From: Spongiihabitans sp965206355
GTDB lineage: Bacteria > Pseudomonadota > Gammaproteobacteria > Arenicellales > Poriferihabitantaceae
Length of the DNA: 64,000 nucleotides
Reading direction: 5' to 3'
NCBI GenBank assembly: GCA_965206355.1
Contig: OZ242212.1
Location: forward strand, 1,860,001-1,924,000
Shown here: positions 1 through 7,828 of the stretch, piece by piece
How the letters are laid out: each line of letters opens with the position of its first letter
Position numbering within the stretch: the stretch's first letter is position 1
Made by a program: the position numbers and the translations under genes
Notes under the pieces: model-generated
Databases searched by the model: none
What the model was told of the DNA's origin: nothing
The model's input: the letters and a program-made list of their open reading frames with translations, nothing else

Positions 1-160
1 GATCTTTGCACGAAAGCCATTTCAGCTGCATGCTGCGTCGCCTAAAAGCGCCTACTGTTGGTAAAATCGTACTCAATCGGTCATTTATAAGCATAAACTC
101 CCTCATTCCGTGCGTTTTTGCCTTGCCTGAAAGCGAACTCATCTTCCGTGCAAAGGTCTC
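1..160 (-). repeat. MITE-X copy 1, long form, reverse orientation
   Basis: Left-truncated by the window edge: the first bases match the terminal repeat GAGACCTTTGCACG minus its first two bases and with one mismatch. The right end is a perfect inverted copy ending in GGTCTC at 160. It carries the 23-bp internal segment that defines the long form. No transposase is encoded. Confidence 0.9.
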
Positions 161-617
161 AAAATGATAGACAAATACTACGCCGAACCGTGTGCTTTGT
201 CATGTTTAACGTGTTGGAAATTCTTATGAAATTATCAATCAATACTTATGTCACAACGGTGGAAGGGATAGTGGAACGAACATTATTCCCGCGCCATTGC
301 AAGCATCCACCAATGATAACAAATAGCTGAAAGATTACAACGCCTTTGATTAGATCAATTACGAATTATGAAGCGAGAAGTTAAACGGTAAACGCGGTGT
401 CTGCTATGTTTCCGAGTTTTGTTGTTCAGACTTCTACTGCGTATTCAGTGCCTCCTCCTGAATAAGTCAAACAAGGGAACATTACTGCTTTGGGCTAATA
501 ATTATGAATCAAAAATATTGACAACGAGAACTACAGAAATGTATGATCAATCGGTTAATGGTTAATAATGATTGTAACGGTTGCGTTAATTATTTTGAGG
601 CTTTCGTATAATTCAAA
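161..617. other. intergenic stretch between two MITE-X copies
   Basis: No convincing gene. The sequence is AT-rich with stops in all frames over any useful length. The only structured thing seen is a promoter-like pair at 518-547. It may hold the debris of older insertions, but I recognise no protein remnant. Confidence 0.5.
518..547 (+). promoter_or_regulatory. sigma70-type promoter candidate
   Basis: TTGACA at 518-523 and TATGAT at 542-547, with an 18-bp spacer. This is a near-consensus pair. It points toward the membrane-protein gene starting near 835, but a MITE-X copy (618-780) now lies between them, so transcription would pass through the element. Confidence 0.4.
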
Positions 618-780
618 GAGACCTTTGCACGGAAGATGAGTTCGCTTTCAGGTCAGGCAAAAACGCACAGTAATGAGGGAGTTTATGCTTATAAATGACC
701 GATTGAGTACGATTTTACCAACAGTAGGCGCTTTTAGGCGACGCAGCATGAGGGGTTAAGAGCTTTCGTGCAAAGGTCTC
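618..780 (+). repeat. MITE-X copy 2, long form
   Basis: Perfect 14-bp terminal inverted repeats and a perfect 5-bp target duplication, TCAAA, directly outside both ends. The 3' third has diverged from the other copies. It lies just upstream of the gene at 835. Confidence 0.95.
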
Positions 781-834
781 TCAAAACCATTTATTCAATC
801 CCTACAACAAGATTTGACCTACAAAATACATAGT

Positions 835-1548
835 ATGCGTGTAAAAAGATATTTAAGTAGTCGTGAGTGGTTAAGTCTATTTGTCATCGGGGCTTTAGGT
901 ATGATGATGATTCTGCCCATCGGTTATTATTTCGCCTACGGTTATATTCCTGAAATTTGGCTTCGTGAGAGTGGATTATACGAAACCACAGGAGCAATCG
1001 CTTGCTTTGTTGCAGGATTGCTTAACCTGGTCAGCTTTCGAGTATGGTGGAATCAAAAACAGCATTTAGCTAGTTTATGGATGTTGTTGTTCGCTCTAGG
1101 GTGCTTATTACTGGCTGGTGAAGAAATAAGTTGGGGGCAACACTTCTTTAAGTATGATTTGTCAGATAATATTGTTGCCGCTAATTTTCAGCAAGAATTT
1201 AACTTACATAACTCTAGGCTCATTCAATCCAGCAATAACCTATTGTCAAATATAGCACTCAAATTGTTAGCAATTTATTTGACTCTACTGCCGATGCTTT
1301 TAGTAGTTTTTCCAACCGTTGAAAAATGGTTTCGAAGGCTGAGGATGCCTATCCCAAGTATGTTAATTGCAATAATTACTTTAGTTGCTGGACAGATGTA
1401 TAGAGTTAGTCATAACATTACTGGTAATGCTCGAATGGAGGAGATGATGGAAAGTATTTTTCAAATCTGCCTGCTCATTTTAGCCATTGAATGTTTCTAT
1501 ATGACTAAACGCAAAGTTAGAATAGATCTCGCTTATTCAGTTGAATGA
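835..1548 (+). CDS. polytopic membrane protein with GEEISWGQ motif, function unknown
   Basis: An integral inner-membrane protein of about 237 residues with five or six hydrophobic segments. A charged motif, GEEISWGQ, lies between the third and fourth segments and is followed by an NLHN motif. I have seen GEEISWGQ-like motifs in uncharacterised membrane proteins, but I cannot give a function. Two starts are possible: TTG at 814 or ATG at 835. Neither has a clear ribosome-binding site. I chose the ATG because MRVKRYL gives a typical positively charged end before the first membrane segment. The gene starts 55 bp after a MITE-X and its 3' end overlaps the convergent deacetylase gene by 16 bp. That gene may hint at a cell-envelope or polysaccharide role, which is inference only. 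Confidence 0.7.
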   Translation: MRVKRYLSSREWLSLFVIGALGMMMILPIGYYFAYGYIPEIWLRESGLYETTGAIACFVAGLLNLVSFRVWWNQKQHLASLWMLLFALGCLLLAGEEISWGQHFFKYDLSDNIVAANFQQEFNLHNSRLIQSSNNLLSNIALKLLAIYLTLLPMLLVVFPTVEKWFRRLRMPIPSMLIAIITLVAGQMYRVSHNITGNARMEEMMESIFQICLLILAIECFYMTKRKVRIDLAYSVE

Positions 1549-2459
1549 TTCAATAGAACCAACTCGCTAAGGATGTCGTCAGAGCGTGGCATAAAACGTT
1601 CTAAAACTTGTATTTTCTGCTTTGAAGATTGATCGGGTTGTAGTCTTTGTCGGCTCATCAGTAAGGCGCTGTAGTCAGCGGCTTGAGTTAATGCAAAAGT
1701 AGCTGAATTAATGTCGTGGTCGCCACCGAAAGGGGCAGAAAAGCATTCAGAAAGTGTTAGTCCGGGCAGCGCCTGTAAACACTGTTGAGCCTGTTTGATT
1801 TCCTCTGTCTGTTGTCGCTCGCTTAACGAGGCAAGCACATAATGATTTTGACTGTGGTTGCCAAAACTAATTAACGGATGCGCGATGACATCATCAGTCT
1901 GCATATAGGGATAACCGTCATAAAGCGCACAAAGCGAGTTGTGAATATCGTTTTGACGATTGCCGAGAAACTTATCAAGGGCATGGTCAAGTAAGGCACT
2001 ATTATTTTGAGGATGTTTGCTATAACGATAAAATCGCCCCGATTTATGGTTAAAAACATATTGGCTGGCAAAGTCTTCGGTCAGTTGATGGTGAATTAGA
2101 TAGCGAATTTTATCTCTCCAGTTCCAGCGTTTTGAAAACGTCATCGGGTTGAGAAAAAGTGTTGCTGGATAAGCAAAAGACTCCAGCACTGGCAAGGCAT
2201 TTTTAATGACATTTTTATAACCATCATCAAAAGTAATAGTTACCAAACCACGTTTTGAGCGCGCATCTACAAACTCCTGTAATGAAACAAATTCAAAGCA
2301 AGCGGATAGGCACTCAATATGCTGTTTCAGCATGGTTGGCGAAACCGTATGTAGCGTGTTCAATAAACCATCCGGAGTTTTCCAATCAATAAAATGATAC
2401 AGCAAAATCAATCCATTACGCTGTGAAATCAACTTGATTTGTTGGCTTAGTTTAGGCAT
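1533..2459 (-). CDS. polysaccharide deacetylase (NodB homology, CE4) family protein
   Basis: A 308-residue protein with a NodB-type fold. LLYHFID stands near the N terminus, TFDDGYKN near residue 75 holds the metal-binding/catalytic Asp pair, and ISFGNHSQNH near residue 198 matches the H-x3-H metal motif. Family members remove N- or O-acetyl groups from polysaccharides such as peptidoglycan, chitin oligomers or exopolysaccharide; the substrate here is unknown. No signal peptide is evident, so it may act in the cytoplasm or with a membrane partner. It converges on the membrane-protein gene at 835-1548. A second deacetylase of the same broad family occurs at 11147-12043, but the two are not close in sequence. 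Confidence 0.8.
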   Translation of the reverse strand: MPKLSQQIKLISQRNGLILLYHFIDWKTPDGLLNTLHTVSPTMLKQHIECLSACFEFVSLQEFVDARSKRGLVTITFDDGYKNVIKNALPVLESFAYPATLFLNPMTFSKRWNWRDKIRYLIHHQLTEDFASQYVFNHKSGRFYRYSKHPQNNSALLDHALDKFLGNRQNDIHNSLCALYDGYPYMQTDDVIAHPLISFGNHSQNHYVLASLSERQQTEEIKQAQQCLQALPGLTLSECFSAPFGGDHDINSATFALTQAADYSALLMSRQRLQPDQSSKQKIQVLERFMPRSDDILSELVLLNHSTE

Positions 2460-2566
2460 GTTTAATATCCTATAGACAAAAGTAGTATAGTTGCACGGAT
2501 GAATAGGATAAACAAGATTAAAAGCATGATCGAGTTATTGTAAAAAGTGGTGTTTGGGCACCTGAA

Positions 2567-2862
2567 TCAAGCGGCGACCTGATCAATAGCTGTTACCTCA
2601 ATTCCATCTTTGAATTTGATTCCCGTAATCACCTTCGCCAGGCAATTAAACCCGCGTAAACGTCTCCATTTTTCTCTGCACACATACCCAGCTCAAAGTG
2701 CCCATTGGGTATAAACATCAACATGAAGCATACCGTCACGGGAGATGCAGCCCTTTGGAACGCATCGGTTCGATGCCAGAGCGTGCCGAAAGTCGACTCA
2801 GTCGAGTTGCTGGTCGGGTACTCTGCCAATGTTTCGCTGTGGAAAACTCGACCTCTAGCCAC
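2567..2862 (-). pseudogene. decayed IS256-family transposase, C-terminal part
   Basis: On the minus strand, frames combine to give STESTFGTL-HRTD, then KGCISRDGML, then KWRRLRGFN-LAKVITGIKF and a stop at 2567-2569. This is the usual C-terminal order of IS256-type (Mutator-like) transposases: ESTF-x-T-x-RHRT, KG-x-x-SR, KWRR-x-x-G-x-x-x-x-x-V-x-x-G-x-x-F. At least one frameshift (near the KGC stretch) and one in-frame stop break it. Nothing upstream restores the catalytic domain, so it is a dead fragment. Confidence 0.75.
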
Positions 2863-3032
2863 AGGTTTCCCAGTAGAACCAATTTAAGGGTGATTTTGAT
2901 TGGATGATTAGCGACTCACAGATTGTTCATCTTTGGACTTATCCGAATACCCCTAAAATGAATGCCGTTTGTGAACGCTTTAACCGCAATACAAGAGCAA
3001 TGTGTCGACTTCCATGAATAGTTATATTGTTT

Positions 3033-3411
3033 ACCGATTTTTACTCCTGCAAAATCGGCATACGACCGCCATGGATGATGGAAGTGCAGATAACGCAGGA
3101 GCAGTTATCTGCCCGTACATCCTGTGCATAACCGATTTTTACTCCTCAACAATATGCTCCTGCATTATCTACTAAGTGACATTCCTGTAACGATGCAAAA
3201 TCGGCATACGATCGCCATGGATGGTGGAAGTGTAGATAACGCAGGAGCAGTTATCTGCCCGTACATCCTGTACATAACCGATTTTTGCTCCTGCAAAATC
3301 GGCATACGACCCTGTAACGATGCAAAACCGGCATACGACCGCCATGGATGATGGAAGTGCAGATAACGCAGGAGCAGTTATCTGCCCGTACATCCTGTAC
3401 ATAACCGATTT
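3033..3411 (+). repeat. array of three palindromic repeat units inside the IS481 remnant
   Basis: ACCGATTT occurs at 3033, 3131, 3277 and 3404 and marks three head-to-tail units of about 98, 146 and 127 bp. Each unit contains a CCATGGATG core, then GATAACGCAGGAGCAGTTATC, which can fold (GCAGATAAC pairing with GTTATCTGC), and CCCGTACATCCTG. Units two and three hold an extra CCTGTAACGATGC segment. A diverged relative lies at about 52370-52610, so this is a dispersed family rather than part of one gene. Confidence 0.8.
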
Positions 3412-3522
3412 GAACTTGTTCAACGAAAAACCAACCGATTGGTATGGTCAAATATAATACCCTGCGTCCATATAAGGGACTGGCATTAAAAACTTTCATC
3501 CAGTACATTCTTGAAAATAACA

Positions 3523-3561
3523 AAAAGTGCAATATAAAAGTGCAATATAAAAGTGCAATAT
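3523..3561 (+). repeat. three tandem 13-bp repeats
   Basis: AAAAGTGCAATAT is repeated exactly three times, at the very 3' end of the IS481 transposase remnant. The related remnant at about 10310 has only one such segment (as AAAAAGTGCAC), so the triplication looks like local slippage. Confidence 0.85.
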
Positions 3562-3786
3562 TGTGGTAGTCTCACACAGACGTGTTGACTTTAGAACAAA
3601 GATAACTTACGTTTCGGTTTGGTAATTTATCATTACAGATTATCATCATAATACGTAAATTAATTGCATTGGCATCATCTATGTAAAGTCATCTGAGAAA
3701 TCAGTGGTTGCCGTGTACTATTGTAGCGATTACCACTCTGATTTTTTGGTAACATCATTCCCTTAATGACCGAGAGGTAAATACAC

Positions 3787-4125
3787 ATGGCAAAGAAGAA
3801 GATAACAAAGAAAAAGGCAGCATTTAAAAAGAAAGTGGCTAAGAAAAAAGTCACCAAGAAAAAAACGGCTAAAAAGAAAGTGGCTAAGAAAAAAATCACC
3901 AAGAAAAAAACGGCTAAAAAGAAAGCAGCTAAGAAAAAAATCACCAAGAAAAAAACGGCTAAAAAGAAAGCAGCTAAGAAAAAAATCACCAAGAAAAAAA
4001 CGGCTAAAAAGAAAGCGGCTAAGAAAAAAGTCACCAAGAAAAAAACGGCTAAAAAGAAAGCAGCTAAGAAAAAAATCACCAAGAAAAAAACGGCTAAAAA
4101 GAAGACTCTTCGAAAAAAAAAATAA
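3787..4125 (+). CDS. lysine/alanine/threonine-rich histone-H1-like (AlgP-like) DNA-binding protein
   Basis: A 112-residue protein made almost only of Lys, Ala, Thr, Val and Ile. After MAKKKITKKKAAFKKKVA it consists of six 15-residue repeats of the type KKK-[VI]-TKKKTAKKK-[VA]-A and a short KK tail. Such proteins resemble the C-terminal tails of eukaryotic histone H1 and of AlgP/HctB-like bacterial proteins. They are thought to bind DNA or RNA by charge and affect nucleoid structure. The start is supported by GAGAGG eight bases upstream. The coding DNA is itself a 45-bp tandem array, so the protein length is probably variable between strains. It stands alone between the IS graveyard and the AOR operon. 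Confidence 0.8.
   Translation: MAKKKITKKKAAFKKKVAKKKVTKKKTAKKKVAKKKITKKKTAKKKAAKKKITKKKTAKKKAAKKKITKKKTAKKKAAKKKVTKKKTAKKKAAKKKITKKKTAKKKTLRKKK
3841..4110 (+). repeat. six 45-bp tandem coding repeats
   Basis: Six units of exactly 45 bp (3841, 3886, 3931, 3976, 4021, 4066) differ only at a few wobble or Ile/Val and Val/Ala positions; the last degenerates at its end. Being a multiple of three, gain or loss of a unit keeps the frame of the host gene. Confidence 0.95.
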
Positions 4126-4196
4126 CTAAAACGCGGAAAAGTGCGGGATTAAAAATTCCGTTGCCTTTCTGAGTCAACTCGGAACAAAGTTGTAAG

Positions 4197-4229
4197 CACC
4201 GATAGAGTTTGTTTGCGCTCTATCGGGTG
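4197..4229. terminator. hairpin between convergent genes
   Basis: CACCGATAGAG and CTCTATCGGGTG form an 11-12 bp stem with one bulge around a 10-base loop. It lies between the ends of the AlgP-like gene (plus) and moaA (minus), so it could serve both. No run of T follows on either strand, hence only moderate support as an intrinsic terminator. Confidence 0.45.
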
Positions 4230-4359
4230 TTGGCCCTGTCGTATTGCTCTGGTCGTTGCCTTGCTCTATAGGCGTTCGCCGTGGTTGTTTCTTTTGAGCG
4301 ATTGTCAGTACAATACGCCAATAGTATGCCAGCTGGAGTAATGCCTGCAGGACATGTGG

Positions 4360-5520
4360 CTAACCGCCGATATAGGACATTTCGACTTTCTGGGATTGTG
4401 TGCCGGTTTGTTTTGCTGTGGGAATGGCCGTTGCGGTTTGACTTCTTAGCACCGAATATTGATCATCGCGTCCGCTCCATACAGATGATATTTTTTCCAT
4501 TATTTCAACTTCCGATAACCGCTGAGACAACAGTTGTTTCAGGTCATAACCAGAAGTTGCAAACAAGCAGGTAAATAATTCGCCTTTAGCAGATAGTCTG
4601 GCGCGAGTGCAGTCGTGGCAAAACGGTTGGGTTATTGAGGATATAACACCGATTTCCCCTTGACCATCGACAAAATGCCATCTTTTTGCGACCTCACCGT
4701 CATAATTTGCCCTAACCGCTTGCAATGGATATATCGGGTGAATTAGATCAATGATTTCTCCAGCACTGACCACCTTCTCCATACTCCAATGGTTATGGTT
4801 GCCGACATCCATAAATTCGATAAAGCGTAATATCGCACCACTGCCCCTGAAGTTTTTCACCAAGGGCAAAATGTCCCTATCATTGATACCTTTTTGAACA
4901 ACCGTATTGATTTTAACCGACTCAAATCCGCTGTTCAAAGCATTCTCTATACCATCCAGAACGGTTTGCAATGGGTAGGAAACTTGGTTGATTTTCTGAT
5001 AAATCTCGGGTGTCAACGCATCCAGACTAATGTTAATTCTGCGGATTCCAGCTTCCTTTAATGCCATTGCGCGGGATTTGCTGAGCAATGAAGCATTGGT
5101 GGTAAGCGCAATATCTTTAATCTCGGCAATTGCAGACAGCCTGATAATGAGCTGCTCCAAGTCCTTACGCAACAGCGGTTCACCACCAGTCAAGCGAATT
5201 TTTCTAACACCGAGCCTGACAAAAATTCTGACCAGCGTCTCAATTTCATCATATTGTAGTAATTCGCTGGATTTTAGAAAGGGGTAATGTCTGCCAAACA
5301 CGTCTTTTGGCATACAATAGCCACACCGAAAATTACATCGGTCAATGACCGAGATTCTCAAATCGTGGAGCGCTCGGTTATGAGTGTCTTTTAACAACTT
5401 AAATACTCTCAAACAAATTGTCGGTGAAAAAACGCAACACAACGCCTTCTTGACAGGCGCAACTGGCGCAACTGGCGCAAAGTAGTGGAGGAACCACTTG
5501 AAAAACCTCACTACAAACAC
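4360..5520 (-). CDS. moaA: GTP 3',8-cyclase MoaA
   Basis: Radical-SAM enzyme that starts pyranopterin (molybdenum/tungsten cofactor) synthesis by converting GTP to 3',8-cyclo-7,8-dihydro-GTP. The N-terminal cluster motif C-x3-C-x2-C stands at residues 62, 66 and 69 of the full frame, with the SAM-binding TGGEP after it. The second cluster motif C-x2-C-x13-C sits near the C terminus, and the protein ends in the family-typical Gly-Gly. The frame opens at an ATG giving 386 residues, but the first 40 or so (including an APVAPVAP run encoded by a small repeat) are unlike the family. The true start may be a TTG just before LRVFKLLKDTHNRAL. As last gene of the AOR operon it probably supplies pterin for the tungsten enzyme. 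Confidence 0.9.
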   Translation of the reverse strand: MFVVRFFKWFLHYFAPVAPVAPVKKALCCVFSPTICLRVFKLLKDTHNRALHDLRISVIDRCNFRCGYCMPKDVFGRHYPFLKSSELLQYDEIETLVRIFVRLGVRKIRLTGGEPLLRKDLEQLIIRLSAIAEIKDIALTTNASLLSKSRAMALKEAGIRRINISLDALTPEIYQKINQVSYPLQTVLDGIENALNSGFESVKINTVVQKGINDRDILPLVKNFRGSGAILRFIEFMDVGNHNHWSMEKVVSAGEIIDLIHPIYPLQAVRANYDGEVAKRWHFVDGQGEIGVISSITQPFCHDCTRARLSAKGELFTCLFATSGYDLKQLLSQRLSEVEIMEKISSVWSGRDDQYSVLRSQTATAIPTAKQTGTQSQKVEMSYIGG

Positions 5521-5606
5521 GAGCGTAAGCGCAAGGATTACTGTAAAGCCTCCACAAACACGCGCGTATTGGTCGGGAGCAATTACTGCTGGATATTAGC
5601 ATAAGA

Positions 5607-5855
5607 TTAGCCACCTTGAATAGTCGGCCATATTGACAGAACATCGCCCTCGCACAAGGGTTTTTCGCGATCTTCAGCAGGCAGGAATGCACCATTACAC
5701 ATCATCATCTGTGCCTCTTCATGAGGCACTTGGTAGCGATCCAGCAACTGGTTGGGTGTCTGGGTATCGCTAACGGTTAGCTCAAGAGAATTGCCCTCCG
5801 CAGTATCTGGCAGATAATCCATCAGCTGTGAAAAAAATTTAATTGTTATTTTCAT
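5607..5855 (-). CDS. MoaD/ThiS-like sulfur carrier protein 2
   Basis: An 82-residue beta-grasp protein starting MKITIKFFSQL and ending in Gly-Gly, the residue pair that is adenylated and thiocarboxylated in MoaD to carry sulfur to molybdopterin synthase. Its ATG directly follows the stop of the 108-residue gene upstream (TGA then ATG), with the binding site GGTGGAGG inside that gene's last codons, so the two are translationally coupled. It is a diverged paralogue of the MoaD-like protein at 6192-6440: both have an LxDRYxVPxxE segment and end with a WP-x-x-x-GG tail. Having two in one operon suggests separate partners or dosage; no moaE is in the window. Confidence 0.85.
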   Translation of the reverse strand: MKITIKFFSQLMDYLPDTAEGNSLELTVSDTQTPNQLLDRYQVPHEEAQMMMCNGAFLPAEDREKPLCEGDVLSIWPTIQGG

Positions 5856-6182
5856 TCAGCCTCCACCTCGATGTAGATATTTTTTGAAGCGGTCAATAAA
5901 TTGTGTATGTTGAATTTCAGAGAAATTTTCAAATTCAATGGTAAGCAGCGTTACCGGCAGCGTCATTGATGCGATTTTCCGCGTACTCTCTGCTGCAAAA
6001 TGCAAATAGGCAACACGTCCGGCCGAGGACAAGGTAAACGACATAGCAAAGGACATCGAATCACTGTTTTCGTTTCGTTGGCTGAGCACATAGGGCGCAA
6101 CTGCCGATGGTAATATCCTAATCAATTCGGCGTGAGAAAAGCCCAGCTCAGAACGGTAGGCATAATGGTTGCTCGGCTGCAT
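5856..6182 (-). CDS. unknown 108-residue protein of the AOR operon
   Basis: I do not recognise this family. It is a soluble protein without signal peptide or membrane segment, starting MQPSNHYAYRSELGFSHAEL and ending HRGGG. It lies 9 bp after the first MoaD-like gene and abuts the second, so it is cotranscribed with the tungsten enzyme and probably serves cofactor insertion or enzyme assembly (inference from position only). The Gly-rich end recalls a sulfur-carrier tail, but those codons also form the ribosome-binding site of the next gene, which is a simpler reason for the glycines. It has no cysteines, so it is unlikely to hold an iron-sulfur cluster. Confidence 0.7.
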   Translation of the reverse strand: MQPSNHYAYRSELGFSHAELIRILPSAVAPYVLSQRNENSDSMSFAMSFTLSSAGRVAYLHFAAESTRKIASMTLPVTLLTIEFENFSEIQHTQFIDRFKKYLHRGGG

Positions 6183-6191
6183 TCTCGGACA

Positions 6192-6440
6192 TCATCCGCC
6201 GGCAACAGGCGGCCAGACTGCCAGCGTATCATTCGCTCTCATCGGCATATCCCGACCCGCTTCATCGGCATACACACCGTTAATCAACACTAAATGGACT
6301 TCGGAACGCGGCACAAAATAGCGGTCAATCAACTGGTATGGCGTGGTATTTTCTGCAACTTCAAGGGTGATTGCATTTTTCACCGCACCATTCGGCAAAT
6401 AGTCCCTTAATGTTGCGAATAACTTAAATTCAATTTGCAT
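6192..6440 (-). CDS. MoaD/ThiS-like sulfur carrier protein 1
   Basis: An 82-residue beta-grasp protein, MQIEFKLFATLRDYLP to a WPPVAGG end. LFATLRDYLP is the classic MoaD N-terminal pattern and the terminal Gly-Gly is intact. It follows the FAD/NAD oxidoreductase by 86 bp in the AOR operon. It may be the operon's sulfur donor for the tungsten bis-pterin cofactor. Operons of the Aromatoleum aorABCDE type also carry a MoaD-like gene after aorC, as far as I recall. Confidence 0.88.
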   Translation of the reverse strand: MQIEFKLFATLRDYLPNGAVKNAITLEVAENTTPYQLIDRYFVPRSEVHLVLINGVYADEAGRDMPMRANDTLAVWPPVAGG

Positions 6441-6526
6441 TTCGATTACCGAACAGGCTTATTCAATTCCTGAACTATGCTGCTTACTACCCGTAACTGG
6501 ACTAATCTGGACTGGACTGATTTAGA

Positions 6527-7825
6527 CTATCCCTGAGTCGTGGCGAGGTATGCCTCCATCACTAACAATGGATTGTCAATGAGTCGATCTTTCCATTTTC
6601 CCAAATTGAACCTGCCTTGCAACAAGCCACGCAGTACACCAATATGTTGAGTAAAGCCTAAAGTATTGGCACCGACCAAGCAATCACCATCAAATTGAAG
6701 TCGGATGTAACGGAAATTATCCTGATCCAGCAAAGTTGCGCTCTCTCCTCCTTTAACACCCTGCCATTGACCGTATGAAGTTGAAATCAATCCAATGGTA
6801 TCCAATACGTTCATCAGCACACTGCCCTGATGTCGCACCGAACCATGATTAAACATATTATTTGCCGCAATACGACCATGCTCAACAGCAGTCGGCTGTA
6901 TCGCCTGCACCGTGTATTCGCCGCTGGAAAAATCCTTGCCGCAAGCGACATCACCAGCAGCATAAATATCTGCGACAGAGGAACGCATATAGTCATCAAT
7001 GACCACTGCACCGTTCGCAAGCTGCACACCAGAAGCGGCTAAAAACGCGGCATTCGCCTGTACGCCAGCAGCGGATATAACCAGTTCAGCGTCAATCCCC
7101 TTTTCCCCCTCTTTTTCAGTTTGTGCGGGAGTAGCTATTTTAACTCGCAGGTTATCTGCACACGCCTCAATGGCTTCAACCTGACAACCGGTCAAGACAT
7201 TCACGCCTTTTTGTCGGCACCACTTTTCGAGCAAGTTGCCGCAGGTTTCATCCAGCATTCTCGGCACCATACGATTACCCATCTCGATAACCGTCAGCTT
7301 TGCGCCCGAAGCCACCAGTGCCTCCAAAATGATACAACCAATAAAACCCGCACCAATTAACACCACGGATGCCCCTGCTCTGATACCCGTGGTGATTTTT
7401 CTAGCATCTTCCAGCGTCCAGCAACTGCTGACCCGTTCATGATCAATACCGGGAATCGGTGGCGTTATCGGTCGTGAACCAGTGGCAACAAGCAATTTAT
7501 CATATTCCCGCATACCCCCGTTTGACAGGGACAACGTCTTGGTCTTGACATCCACCAACTCAACCGTACTGCAAACCACCTCAATATCCTGCGCCGCATA
7601 ATGGTCTTGTTGTTTACGCAGGTGCGTCCCCGATTCATCAATGTTATTGATGAGCAAATAGGGAATTGCCATCCTCGAATAAGGCGGTTCCGACTCATCA
7701 CCGATAAGAGTTATCTCGGCAGTCGCATCCAGTTTTCGCAAGGTTTCAGCGGCAACCACGCCCGCCGGACCGGCACCAACAATTACATATTTACTGGCAG
7801 ATTCAGTGGCAGATTTAACGCTCAT
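6527..7825 (-). CDS. aorC: FAD-dependent NAD(P)H oxidoreductase subunit of the AOR complex
   Basis: A 432-residue pyridine-nucleotide-disulfide-type flavoprotein. An N-terminal FAD site VGAGPAGVVAAE lies near residue 17, an NAD site LIGAGFIG near residue 157, and the second FAD motif YAAGDV near residue 289. No redox-active CxxxxC pair is present, as in NADH:rubredoxin/ferredoxin-type reductases. It begins 3 bp after the AOR gene ends, so the two are coupled. In the Aromatoleum aldehyde oxidoreductase the equivalent subunit passes electrons between the ferredoxin-like subunit and NAD; the same role is expected here. The complex would thus oxidise aldehydes with NAD, or reduce acids in reverse. 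Confidence 0.85.
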   Translation of the reverse strand: MSVKSATESASKYVIVGAGPAGVVAAETLRKLDATAEITLIGDESEPPYSRMAIPYLLINNIDESGTHLRKQQDHYAAQDIEVVCSTVELVDVKTKTLSLSNGGMREYDKLLVATGSRPITPPIPGIDHERVSSCWTLEDARKITTGIRAGASVVLIGAGFIGCIILEALVASGAKLTVIEMGNRMVPRMLDETCGNLLEKWCRQKGVNVLTGCQVEAIEACADNLRVKIATPAQTEKEGEKGIDAELVISAAGVQANAAFLAASGVQLANGAVVIDDYMRSSVADIYAAGDVACGKDFSSGEYTVQAIQPTAVEHGRIAANNMFNHGSVRHQGSVLMNVLDTIGLISTSYGQWQGVKGGESATLLDQDNFRYIRLQFDGDCLVGANTLGFTQHIGVLRGLLQGRFNLGKWKDRLIDNPLLVMEAYLATTQG

Positions 7826-7828
7826 AGT

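Larger units (their letters stand above)
2885..3561 (+). pseudogene. IS481-family transposase remnant split by a repeat array
   Basis: The left part (about 2900-3025) reads TPKMNAVCERFNRN and, after a one-base shift, QEQCVDFHE: the conserved rve/DDE segment around the catalytic Glu. The right part (about 3405-3561) reads TDLNLFNEK, and then, after small frame changes, NTLRPYKGLALKT and IQYILENNKK, the normal IS481 C terminus. The roughly 370 bp between them are palindromic repeats (3033-3411), not transposase. Removing them and one copy of the 8-bp sequence ACCGATTT rejoins the protein naturally. A related C-terminal fragment occurs at 10295-10395. Confidence 0.75.

Noticed and set aside
3033..3411. 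CRISPR or coding repeat
   Set aside because: Only three units of unequal length with internal palindromes, lying inside a transposase remnant; open frames there (such as those reading MDGGSV) follow the repeat and have no homologue I recognise.
3675..4082. Antisense Phe/Leu-rich membrane protein opposite the lysine-rich gene
   Set aside because: It is the mirror of the AAG/AAA repeat and has no independent start signal; the plus-strand gene has a good ribosome-binding site and a known type of product.
4360..5520. MoaA with a genuine 40-residue N-terminal extension
   Set aside because: The extension is a low-complexity stretch from a small GGCGCAACT repeat and has no counterpart in the family; a later start is more likely.
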